Part shown: positions 1 to 5,372 of the stretch, in pieces
Position numbering within the stretch: position 1 is the stretch's first letter
Layout: each line of letters starts with the position of its first letter
NCBI GenBank assembly: GCA_021205045.1
Contig: JAJPYH010000174.1
Location: 1-12,334 of the forward strand
Direction: 5' to 3'
DNA: 12,334 bases
Origin: Lachnospiraceae bacterium
Lineage (GTDB): Bacteria; Bacillota; Clostridia; Lachnospirales; Lachnospiraceae
Translations under genes and position numbers: made by a program
The notes under the pieces: generated by a model
Seen by the model: only the letters and a program-made list of their open reading frames with translations
Told to the model about the DNA's origin: nothing
Database searches by the model: none

Positions 1-62
1 GTTCGATGAACATCTGTTCTTTTTGGTTGTCTAAAAATCGGAATTTCCTATAAAGAAATTTT

Positions 63-87
63 AGAGCCAGAATTACTGGCTCTTTTC
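63..87 (+). terminator. Rho-independent terminator of a gene left of the window
   Basis: A perfect 8-bp stem (AGAGCCAG at 63-70, CTGGCTCT at 76-83) with a 5-nt AATTA loop is followed by TTTCTTTT on the plus strand. It would end a plus-strand gene lying mostly to the left; two frames close in bases 1-54 and I cannot tell which is coding. Read on the minus strand it also lies just beyond the stop of the 98-322 gene and could serve both directions, but the T-tract is better on plus. Confidence 0.75.
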
Positions 88-97
88 TTTTGCCAGA

Positions 98-322
98 TCA
101 CCGGAACTCAAATAGCTTGTAAACCGGGATATCCAGCGCCTTGGCGATACTGAAAATCACATCAAGCGACACTGCACAGTCACTGTTTTCAATCCTCGAC
201 ATATGAGTCCGGCTTACATTCACCATTTCTGCGAGCTGTATTTGGGATAAATGCCGCTCTTTCCTGTAATAAGCAATATTCAATCCGAGTTTCTGGTATT
301 CGCTGCTGTGTTCTCTTTCCAT
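98..322 (-). CDS. Small XRE-family HTH regulator
   Basis: This 74-aa protein is essentially a single Cro/C1-type helix-turn-helix domain. The run from LGLNIAYYRKERHLSQ through LAEMVNVSRTHMSRIE to the VFSIAKALDIPVYKLF-like end covers residues 12-72: QIQLAEMVNVSR supplies the positioning and start of the recognition helix, and the usual S/T-x-I-S-x-I-E motif appears as THMSRIE. No sensor or multimerisation domain follows. The start is the ATG at 320-322, preceded by AAAGGAG at a normal distance. It is divergent from the next XRE gene across a 140-bp spacer, a layout common in mobile-element and phage-like control regions. DNA binding is well supported by family; its targets are unknown. It may control itself or the 464-704 gene. 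Confidence 0.85.
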   Translation of the reverse strand: MEREHSSEYQKLGLNIAYYRKERHLSQIQLAEMVNVSRTHMSRIENSDCAVSLDVIFSIAKALDIPVYKLFEFR

Positions 323-400
323 AAGCTTAATCTCCTTTAGGTATAGCTTATGAAAATAATGCTCAAATTACGACAACGCGTACAATCACTAATGTTATAT

Positions 401-435
401 TGCAAGTTGCATTTTCTGCGTGTGAATGATATTAT
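401..435 (+). promoter_or_regulatory. Sigma-A promoter with palindrome, for the second XRE gene
   Basis: TTGCAT (407-412) and TATTAT (430-435) are separated by exactly 17 bp, a good sigma-70/A promoter pointing at the ATG at 464. An 11-bp palindrome TGCAA-G-TTGCA (401-411) overlaps the -35 box. That is the expected position for a repressor operator, perhaps of one of the two flanking XRE proteins; the regulator assignment is inference. Confidence 0.6.
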
Positions 436-463
436 GTAACAAGTTAAACAAAGCAAAGGACAC

Positions 464-704
464 ATGAAGTGGATTCCCAAGGCAAAAAAATCTGATAAGT
501 GATCGATTGATCGAATTACGTAAAAAACGCGGCTTATCACAACGGGCATTGGCATACCAGCTGCAGCTAATCGGTGTTGATATAGATAAAAACGTGATTA
601 CGCGGCTAGAAACCAATAAGCGGCGCGTCACCGACATGGAATTACAAGCTTTCTGTCGCGTCCTACATGTCGGCTACGAAGATTTGATTGAAGATATGCA
701 GTAA
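464..704 (+). pseudogene. XRE-family regulator, frameshifted at an A7 tract
   Basis: The frame open to 704 encodes an XRE domain: LIELRKKRGLSQRALAYQ, then DIDKNVITRLETNKRRVTD, then MELQAFCRVLHVGYEDLIED. This subtype has an extended loop (QLQLIGVDIDKN) before the recognition helix. In that frame the first usable start is a TTG at 507, which has no ribosome binding site and cuts off the start of helix 1. A better start is ATG 464, preceded by AAAGGA, giving MKWIPKAK, but that frame stops at 500-502. Skipping one A in the seven-A run at 484-490 joins the two into MKWIPKAKNLISDRLIELRKK..., which looks like a normal N-terminus for this family. So the gene is either broken by a 1-nt insertion, misread in sequencing, or translated by slippage. 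If none of these holds, a 65-aa TTG-initiated protein is the alternative. Confidence 0.65.
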
Positions 705-741
705 AAACCTTCTCTATTATGCATCCTTAAGGAGTATTTAT

Positions 742-942
742 ATGGGCGTTAAGAAAAATCCAAATGTCAATCTGAAAGATATCCTCCTGCAGAGTATCCC
801 TTATGACCAGGAGTTTACAACGAAAGATATCGTGGCAATTTTAGAAAAAGAAAAGGGCATCGTCTGCAGCAGGAATTATTCGGAGAGCAATTTGCACAGC
901 ATATGGCATCAGCTGCAGGCTACTGGCATAGACAATCTCTGA
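742..942 (+). CDS. Hypothetical 66-aa protein
   Basis: I do not recognise this protein. The start is set at ATG 742 because AAGGAG (729-734) sits 7 nt upstream; the frame is open further upstream but lacks any better start. The sequence is soluble and charged. A middle segment, EFTTKDIVAILEKEKGIV, could form a helix-turn-helix or winged-helix element, and the end (NLHSIWHQLQATGIDNL) is helical with no membrane segment. It follows the XRE gene by 37 nt on the same strand and probably shares its promoter, so a role as partner or small DNA-binding protein of that regulator is possible but only inferred from position. The family may normally be longer and this copy truncated; I cannot decide that from the sequence. 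Confidence 0.55.
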   Translation: MGVKKNPNVNLKDILLQSIPYDQEFTTKDIVAILEKEKGIVCSRNYSESNLHSIWHQLQATGIDNL

Positions 943-952
943 ATATTTTTCC

Positions 953-1008
953 TCGGATTTTCCCTTTCTATATGCGGCAAAAATCCGAACATAATCGGAT
1001 ACATTTTT
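953..1008 (+). promoter_or_regulatory. Overlapping alternative hairpins after the 66-aa gene
   Basis: Three arms alternate: TCGGATTTT (953-961), AAAATCCGA (980-988) and TCGGAT (995-1000). The middle arm can pair with either neighbour. Pairing with the third arm gives a 6-bp stem with a 6-nt loop closely followed by TTTTT (1004-1008), a weak terminator shape. Pairing with the first gives a 9-bp stem without a T-tract. The simplest role is termination of the 742-942 transcript. Confidence 0.4.
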
Positions 1009-1012
1009 CCTT

Positions 1013-1156
1013 ATGTATCTTTCTAAGCTCGGCCGACTTCCGTTAAAAGAACCCAGGACCTTTGAAAACTTTGATAAGAACGGATTCAGTTTCCCATTTC
1101 AAAACAATCTCAATGATTGGCAGGAAATAATTTCAAAAATCGTTCGGAGTCATTGA
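1013..1156 (+). other. Possible 47-codon ORF or gene remnant, unassigned
   Basis: An ATG-started frame runs from 1013 to the TGA at 1154-1156, beginning MYLSKLGRLPLKEPRTFENF and ending DWQEIISKIVRSH. The composition is protein-like (LPLKEPRTFENFD; an amphipathic ending), but no ribosome binding site precedes the ATG and no clear family comes to mind. Its stop overlaps the -35 box of the toxin-antitoxin promoter. It may be the tail of a larger lost gene, possibly of a mobile element. Confidence 0.2.
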
Positions 1157-1181
1157 CTAAATCGTCCGATTCTGATATGCT
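1153..1181 (+). promoter_or_regulatory. Promoter of the toxin-antitoxin pair
   Basis: TTGACT (1153-1158) and TATGCT (1176-1181) are 17 bp apart, a strong sigma-A promoter. AAAGGAGG (1198-1205) follows, 8 nt before the antitoxin ATG, leaving a very short leader. Autorepression by the antitoxin is usual for the family; I see no obvious palindrome beyond short AT-rich repeats. Confidence 0.7.
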
Positions 1182-1213
1182 AATATTAGAAATCCAGAAA
1201 GGAGGCGAGCCAT

Positions 1214-1429
1214 ATGTCCATTACAGCAACAGAACTAAAAGCGAATCTCGGAAAGTATCTGCTCCTGGCGGCTACAGAAGATATATTCATTACCCGCAAC
1301 GGCAAAACGATTGCCAAACTGACTTCTCCGTACCAGAACAAGCTCGATATTGTAGACTCCCTTTATGGCAGTATCCCAGCGGATGTTACGTTGGAGGAAG
1401 CCTGGGAAGAACGGCTGGATCGTATATGA
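1214..1429 (+). CDS. Phd/YefM-type antitoxin
   Basis: This 71-aa protein has the typical N-terminus of the Phd/YefM antitoxin fold: ITATELKANLGKYLLLAATE followed by DIFITRNGKTIAKLTSP (residues 2-40), which forms the dimeric DNA-binding domain. The acidic tail (residues 45-71, with LEEAWEERLDRI) would wrap around and neutralise the toxin. The family binds its own operator and represses the operon, more strongly when bound to toxin. The ATG at 1214 has an excellent AAAGGAGG site, and its stop overlaps the toxin start (ATGA), so the two are translationally coupled with the antitoxin first, as usual. The pairing of a Phd-type antitoxin with a PIN toxin is seen in Firmicutes. Function is by family resemblance and context. 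Confidence 0.85.
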   Translation: MSITATELKANLGKYLLLAATEDIFITRNGKTIAKLTSPYQNKLDIVDSLYGSIPADVTLEEAWEERLDRI

Positions 1430-1851
1430 AAGCACTGATCGACACCTGTGTTGTGATAGATTTTCTCCAGCGCCGGGAGCCATTTGATAAGGATGCCGTT
1501 CAAATCATGCGGCTGGCTGCGATGAACCAGATCTCCGGCTGCATCACTGCGAAATCCGCCACGGACATCTACTATCTGAATCGCAGAGCAACACACAGTG
1601 ATAAGGAAAGCAGGTTAAAGCTGAACCAGTTCCTTACGATCATCGGGTTACTGGATACCTCGGCAGAGGACATTTTCCACGCCATTTCATCTGACACCTC
1701 CGATTTTGAGGATGCGGTCATGATAGAAACGGCTCGTCGTTCCGGTATGGATTGCATTATTACCCGCAATCAAAAGGATTATGAGAAATCTCCTGTGACA
1801 GTTTATTCCCCGACAGAATTTCTCCAGCTTTTGAAGGACGATACGATCTGA
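1426..1851 (+). CDS. PIN-domain toxin (VapC-like ribonuclease)
   Basis: This 141-aa protein is a complete PIN domain, a Mg2+-dependent endoribonuclease fold whose toxin members cleave tRNA, rRNA or mRNA. The first metal-binding aspartate is in MKALIDTCVVIDFLQRREP (Asp6). A central AKSATDIYYLNRR segment follows, then the DFEDAVMIETARRSGMDCII block (about residues 92-112), which carries the second acidic cluster, and the final TRNQKDY motif with its conserved aspartate. Length matches the family. The start is ATG 1426, overlapping the antitoxin stop in ATGA; the same frame stays open upstream to 1117, but that part lies over the antitoxin gene in another frame and has no ribosome binding site. 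All expected acidic residues are present, so it is probably active. The RNA target cannot be predicted. Confidence 0.87.
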   Translation: MKALIDTCVVIDFLQRREPFDKDAVQIMRLAAMNQISGCITAKSATDIYYLNRRATHSDKESRLKLNQFLTIIGLLDTSAEDIFHAISSDTSDFEDAVMIETARRSGMDCIITRNQKDYEKSPVTVYSPTEFLQLLKDDTI

Positions 1852-1884
1852 TACTCATCGTCAGGATTGAATTACACAATAAAC

Positions 1885-1931
1885 GGGAAAAAGCTGTCTC
1901 CTGTAAACAATACAAGAGACGGCTTCTTCCG
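1885..1931 (+). terminator. Hairpin ending the toxin-antitoxin operon
   Basis: A 16-bp stem, with several G-U pairs, pairs 1885-1900 (GGGAAAAAGCTGTCTC) with 1916-1931 (GAGACGGCTTCTTCCG) around a 15-nt loop, 34 nt after the toxin stop. The T-tract afterwards is poor, so it may act as a terminator or as a 3' stabilising stem. Confidence 0.5.
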
Positions 1932-2039
1932 TTCACTATTCTATTTTCGTACAAATAATCTTTCTTTCGCAGCATTCAATAAGATTATTATCACATCCAG
2001 CGTAATCTGGAAACCTCTTTGCACAGCCCCATGTGTATC

Positions 2040-2345
2040 ATCGGGCAAGGGGGAATTTAATCCCCCTCTCACACTACCGTATGTGCCGTTTGGCATACGG
2101 CGGTTCAACATACCTTCAAAGCATGACACTCCCAGTAATAATCGTAGCAACTCACAAGTCCTACTTGTGCCAGCTTCTCCTTGGATATTGCACTTACCAC
2201 ACAAACCTTAGTCACTATCCATTGATAGTGGTCTTCCATGTATGAATGGTCATGTGTTCCTGATCTGCTAATCCATCCCTTCTATTTGTTTGAAGGGTTC
2301 TCGGGCCTTTCTATTGCCCGAAAATAGGGACTTTTCGAAGATTAC
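2040..2345 (-). mobile_element. Decayed 3' end of a group II intron (domains V-VI and maturase tail)
   Basis: On the minus strand, 2072-2106 has the layout of intron domain V: a CGC catalytic triad, stem CCGTA/TACGG, a 2-nt CA bulge on the 3' side, a four-pair upper stem and an AAAC loop. One C-A mismatch in the lower stem suggests decay. It is followed by a domain-VI-like stem (AGGGGGA/TTCCCCCT) and a ...CCCGAT end, typical of these introns, putting the 3' splice boundary near 2040. Upstream is the maturase tail. The 5' domains and most of the reverse transcriptase are missing within the window, so it cannot move by itself. The left limit near 2345 is approximate. The flanking 3' exon stays open for about 30 codons (to 1941), ending NAAKERLFVRK, and may be the tail of the disrupted host gene. 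Confidence 0.7.
2105..2281 (-). pseudogene. C-terminal tail of a group II intron maturase
   Basis: A 58-codon frame ends at the TGA (2105-2107) abutting domain V. It begins KGWISRSG and ends ISKEKLAQVGLVSCYDYYWE..., the pattern of the maturase C-terminus (an RKGYWR-like motif, then an x-x-x-I-x-N/K-x-x-L-x-x-x-G-L/Y-x-S-x-x-x-x-Y ending). A TAG at 2282-2284 interrupts the frame just upstream. Other frames upstream to about 2340 hold further look-alike pieces (GNRKARE), implying frameshifts. No reverse transcriptase domain remains. The family call is from memory of the motif and is moderate. Confidence 0.55.
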
Positions 2346-2528
2346 CACGCGGCCGGACTGCGCTTATAATTTCCTGATCAAAATCCCCCCCCGGAATCGT
2401 GCCAGAAACAGGCTTTGTCAGCAACGTTGACACCAACGCTGACATCAACTGTATTTTGACAGGATGGAATAATTCCCGCCTTTATGGAAATATATATGAG
2501 ACCACACCGCTGCATTCATTTCTGAATG
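2346..2528. other. Gap without a recognisable gene; short tandem 12-mers
   Basis: No convincing coding sequence. There is a C8 tract at 2385-2392. Three degenerate 12-bp units run head to tail at 2414-2449; the last two, GTTGACACCAAC and GCTGACATCAAC, differ at two positions. They can also fold as a bulged hairpin (GTCAG/CTGAC and CGTTG/CAACG). Confidence 0.4.
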
Positions 2529-2556
2529 AAAAAAGGAACCCCATTTCCGGGGTTCC
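2529..2556 (-). terminator. Terminator of the tRNA-Cys remnant
   Basis: On the minus strand GGAACCCC-GGAAAT-GGGGTTCC (2535-2556), an 8-bp stem with a 6-nt loop, is followed by six Ts (2529-2534). This strong Rho-independent terminator lies directly behind the 3' end of the tRNA-Cys fragment, as expected for an originally complete tRNA gene. Confidence 0.85.
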
Positions 2557-2561
2557 CCCAG

Positions 2562-2607
2562 GGCGCAGACCGGATTTGAACCGGTGCATACTGGTGTTGC
2601 AGACCAG
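2562..2607 (-). pseudogene. 3' half of a tRNA-Cys(GCA) gene
   Basis: On the minus strand a perfect anticodon arm (CTGGT-CTGCAAC-ACCAG, 2591-2607; anticodon GCA) is followed by a 5-nt variable loop, a perfect T arm (ACCGG-TTCAAAT-CCGGT, 2569-2585) and the 3' acceptor strand CTGCGCC (2562-2568). The partner strand GGCGCAG and a D arm should lie within the next 27 nt upstream but are absent; the sequence there (2608-2634) is unrelated. The discriminator would be C rather than the U needed by cysteinyl-tRNA synthetase. So this is a truncated copy, not a working tRNA. Retention of exactly the 3' half plus terminator resembles what integration into, or deletion through, a tRNA gene leaves behind. 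Confidence 0.75.
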
Positions 2608-2689
2608 ACGGCTCAGGCGCTGGAATGCCTGAAAATAAAGGATTTTTGAGGGGTTCCGATGGAGCTGTTACATTGTGGTTACAGTATCC

Positions 2690-2710
2690 TGAAAAAATCA
2701 CCTTTTTTCA
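2690..2710 (-). terminator. Weak AT-rich hairpin after the AAA-ATPase gene
   Basis: TGAAAAAA (2690-2697) and TTTTTTCA (2703-2710) form an 8-bp stem with a 5-nt loop, 8 nt beyond the stop at 2719. Minus-strand reading gives a T-rich 3' arm. It is a plausible but weak terminator. Confidence 0.4.
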
Positions 2711-2718
2711 TGCGCTTT

Positions 2719-4453
2719 TCAGCCAACACATATCTCTTTCTCGCACGCCACCCTGCACCTTCTCTTAAAGCACGCAATCCCGTACTTATAAATGGTATGA
2801 TAACCGTCTTTCTTTAACTGATCCGCATAATCATTTTTCTCAATCTGCGCAAAAGCCTCTTTGAGCGCAGTATCAAAGGCCGCGCGGTCAACATATTTGG
2901 TTTCGATGATAATGCCGATATCCTCATCTTCAATCTCTATCAGGATATCGCTATAACCATCTCCTGTCTCCCGATTTGATTTCACATACCAACTGCCTTT
3001 GAAGCCCAGAATGCCAAGCAGGATGCCATGGTAGAAGTTCTCTTTCGTCGGTTTGCTCACAAAAGTGTCCCTGATGCTCGCAGTCTTATCCAGATACGCT
3101 GTAAACAGTTTCTCCGTCTCCGCTGCATTTCCACTCTGCAGTGCATTGCAGAAGGCATTCAGGGTCTCTCCATCTTTCGACACATTCTCCTTAAACATGG
3201 TCAGTATCTGCCTGGTAAAGATCCGCCGGATTTCTCTGTTGGGAATAGCCAGCGCATAACTGTCCTCCCCAGCCGTGCCTCGCTGCGTCAGATAACCGGT
3301 CATAAACAATACGCTCCACAAATGGTCTGCGGAATCGTACAGGTGATTGTAGATCAGCTCCTCATGAATTTCCTTTGTCACGGTCTCACCGGCGATCAGC
3401 GTCTCAATCTCTCCCCTGGTAACCCCGCTCCCCTGCATTTCAATAAAATGCTGGATCACGTCATTTCCACTGGTATTGGACCAGTAGTCCTTTGGTTTCG
3501 CGTTCCCATCCGCCGTCAGCTCATCACAGTAATTAATCACATCCCACGGGCAAAAGACATCCGCGTTTCCGAAGCGATAGCCATCATACCATTCCTTTAT
3601 GGCCTCATATTTTCCCTCCAGGCCGTAAGCCTCCAGCATTTCCCTGACCTCTCTGTCAGTAAAACCAAAATGCTCGTCAAAACGAACGGAGGTAATGGAA
3701 AGTACCCGGAGATTATTCAATCCTGTGAATATACTCTCTTTTGCAACACGTAAGCAACCCGTCAGCACAGCGAAATGCAGATAATCGTTCGTCTTAAGCG
3801 TCTGATCGAACAGCCCTCTGATCATATCCACCATTTCATTGTAATATCCGTTTTCACTCGCCTTCGCCAGCGGAACATCATATTCATCAATTAAAATAAT
3901 GACCTTCTGCCCATAATATTTATACAATAATGCGGAAAGCGTTTTCAGACTTCCCTTCAGCGTCGCATCAGCCATAAGAAAGCTTTCCCCGCCGCTGGTA
4001 TCCACGCAGATCAGCTGCTCATACTGTTTCTTTTCCGGTTCAGTCAGCTTCTCATCCTGTAATAAAAACTGAAACCGCATCGCCTCGTTGCCGATCACAT
4101 AACGCAAAATCTCACAGGCGGACCTGAAATTTTGTCCGTTCACGCTCTTTAAGCTGATGGAAAGGACCGGGAATTTTCCCATATACGCGTCACAGAGAGC
4201 CGTTTCCTTTGCGATTTCCAGTCCGTCAAACAGGGACTTGTCGCAGCCGATTTCAAAAAAAAGATTTCAGCATGCTCATATTCAGGGATTTCCCGAAGCG
4301 GCGAGGCCGGGCAAACAGATTCACTTCCCCCCAGGAGTGCAGCAGGTCTCTGATCAGAGCGGTCTTGTCCACATAATAAAAGCCATGTGTGCGGATATCC
4401 TCAAAATTCTCAATTCCAATCGGAAGCTTTTTCAGGCCATTCCTATTGTTCAT
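2719..4453 (-). pseudogene. AAA-ATPase-like / PD-(D/E)XK nuclease-domain protein, frameshifted
   Basis: The gene belongs to the family with an N-terminal AAA-ATPase-like domain and a C-terminal PD-(D/E)XK nuclease-like domain, common in multiple copies in gut Clostridia and Bacteroidetes; its biological role is not established. Signature parts: LPIGIENFEDIR...YVDKT at the start, the P-loop-like RPRRFGKSLNMSM, a Walker B KVIILIDEYD, and near the end YSDILIEIEDEDIGIIIETKYVD with the D...E-x-K nuclease residues. Translation starts at ATG 4451-4453 (AAAGGAG 9 nt upstream). The frame breaks after MLKSFF at an A8 run (4255-4262 on plus); removing one base restores a continuous protein of about 577 residues through FFEIGCDKSLFDGLEI. 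Both halves are otherwise clean, so the break is recent, a sequencing error, or a phase-variable tract. As read, it is a pseudogene. Confidence 0.85.
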
Positions 4454-4552
4454 TTTCAGCCGCTCCTTTCCGTCATTCACAATAATCTACGTTATCTCTC
4501 TGCTACTCAATTCCCCAATTTTAAATTTCTGTTATCCGTACCCATTGTCTTT

Positions 4553-4581
4553 ATTATACAAAGAAAGAACCCGCCGCGCAA
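4553..4581 (-). promoter_or_regulatory. Promoter of the AAA-ATPase gene
   Basis: On the minus strand TTGCGC (4576-4581) and a perfect TATAAT (4553-4558) are 17 bp apart, about 100 nt before the ATG. The leader between (4454-4545) shows no strong structure. Confidence 0.6.
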
Positions 4582-4655
4582 GCCTCTTCTTGCGTCTGTA
4601 TCCTGCATATCAAAGTCATAGTTACTTTTCACGCATATTTTCGCCACTCTTATAT

Positions 4656-4690
4656 AAGTTGTTGATTTTCAGGGAAAACAACTTTAAAAT
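4656..4690 (+). promoter_or_regulatory. Promoter with embedded inverted repeat, before the MBL fragment
   Basis: TTGATT (4662-4667) and TAAAAT (4685-4690) are 17 bp apart. An 8-bp inverted repeat, AAGTTGTT (4656-4663) and AACAACTT (4677-4684), encloses the -35 box and fills the spacer, ending just before the -10. This is a typical repressor or activator operator position; the regulator is not in the window or not identifiable. Confidence 0.6.
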
Positions 4691-4729
4691 GTGATACAAA
4701 CCGCAAATCCAAACGAGGGGTGAAATCTT

Positions 4730-4870
4730 ATGAGCCACGAAATCAATGTCACTGTATTGATCGAAAACACATCAACCAGCACGCTTACCTGCGAACACGG
4801 GCTGAGCCTTTTGATCCAATATACCGACAAACAAATCCTGCTTTACTGTCGTCCTGTGCGACAAGAGTAA
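4730..4870 (+). pseudogene. N-terminal fragment of an MBL-fold metallo-hydrolase
   Basis: ATG 4730 follows GAGGGG at good spacing. The 46-codon frame reads MSHEINVTVLIENTSTSTL, then TCEHGLSLLIQYTDKQILL. This matches the first two strands of metallo-beta-lactamase-fold hydrolases of the type that begin VTVLIEN...EHGLSLxIEY...ILLDTG. The expected DTG and the whole HxHxDH metal site are absent: after QILL the frame runs into unrelated sequence (YCRPVRQE) and stops. The break lies near 4846, where the opposite-strand GNAT fragment also ends, so a single deletion probably removed the rest of both genes. Promoter and ribosome binding site are intact, so a short peptide may still be made. Confidence 0.6.
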
Positions 4871-5030
4871 AATTGCACTTCTCCAACAGCACCTGAATGT
4901 ACTCTTGCAGGAAGAGCCTGTCTTCCTTGCTAATGGGACAGGTGAAGAAGCTCTCATAAAGGCAGGTGGTGCAGTCAGCAAGATCTGCTTCCTGATACGG
5001 ACGAACGCGAAACGATTCACGAGTGTTCAT
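4785..5030 (-). pseudogene. N-terminal fragment of a GNAT acetyltransferase
   Basis: ATG 5028-5030 overlaps the preceding stop (TAATG), with GGAGG upstream. The first 65 or so residues resemble the start of GCN5-related N-acetyltransferases: FRVRPYQEADLADCTTCLYE, a helical segment (EDRLFLQEYIQVLLEK), then strand-like FTLVAQDDSKAGFVC. The acetyl-CoA-binding motif (R/Q-x-x-G-x-G/A) is missing; from about FVCRYIGSKG on, the frame runs antisense through the MBL fragment and stops at 4785-4787. It was the last visible gene of the methyltransferase-led operon. It is not expected to be active. Confidence 0.55.
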
Positions 5031-5372
5031 TATCTTTCCTCCATTCTGGAATCAGTACGCAGACTGTCCCATGTCGGCGTGGGAACGCCAGCCTTTTTAC
5101 GCAGTTCTTCAAATCTTGCGTTAAGATACTTCATTTCTTCTACAGCGTGCATAGCATGGTCGCTGACCGAAAGCCGGCCGATGGGTGTTTTATATATGGC
5201 AAAGAATATCGCCGCCATAATGGGGCGCTTTGGCCCTGAAAACCACTTTTCGTCTCCAGCGGGGAGAATTGGGATGCCGAGCTTTTGCAGTACAGAGTAG
5301 CCTTCTAAATCAGCATCCAAAATAGCTTTTCGTTGTCTGTGCGTGGCCTTCGGCAAGTGGCCGTCAGTGACA
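5030..5372 (-). pseudogene. C-terminal fragment of a ketopantoate-reductase-like protein (ApbA/PanE C domain)
   Basis: The 3' part of a frame ending at TAA (5030-5032) reads TDGHLPKATHRQRKAILDAD, then LEGYSVLQKLGIPILP, then a helical stretch to KKAGVPTPTWDSLR. This resembles the all-helical C-terminal domain of 2-dehydropantoate 2-reductase-like oxidoreductases, which end in a P-x-W-x-x-L motif. The Rossmann NADP-binding half is missing: upstream of about 5372 the same frame runs through the membrane-protein gene in the wrong phase and makes no sense. It appears to be joined to that gene by a deletion. Family assignment is moderate; truncation is clear. Confidence 0.5.

Noticed and set aside
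1117..1851. A 244-codon frame containing the PIN toxin with a long N-terminal extension
   Set aside because: The extension lies over the antitoxin gene in a different frame, has no ribosome binding site, and its sequence is not protein-like. The toxin starts at ATG 1426 in the classic ATGA overlap.
2399..2632. Plus-strand 77-codon frame with an NADIN motif that recalls the end of IS605-type TnpB proteins
   Set aside because: Only about five residues match the memory of the family, no zinc-finger part precedes them, and the frame then runs antisense through the tRNA-Cys remnant.
2562..2636. A complete, unusual tRNA-Cys
   Set aside because: No 5' acceptor strand or D arm can be formed from the upstream sequence, and the discriminator base would be wrong for cysteine.
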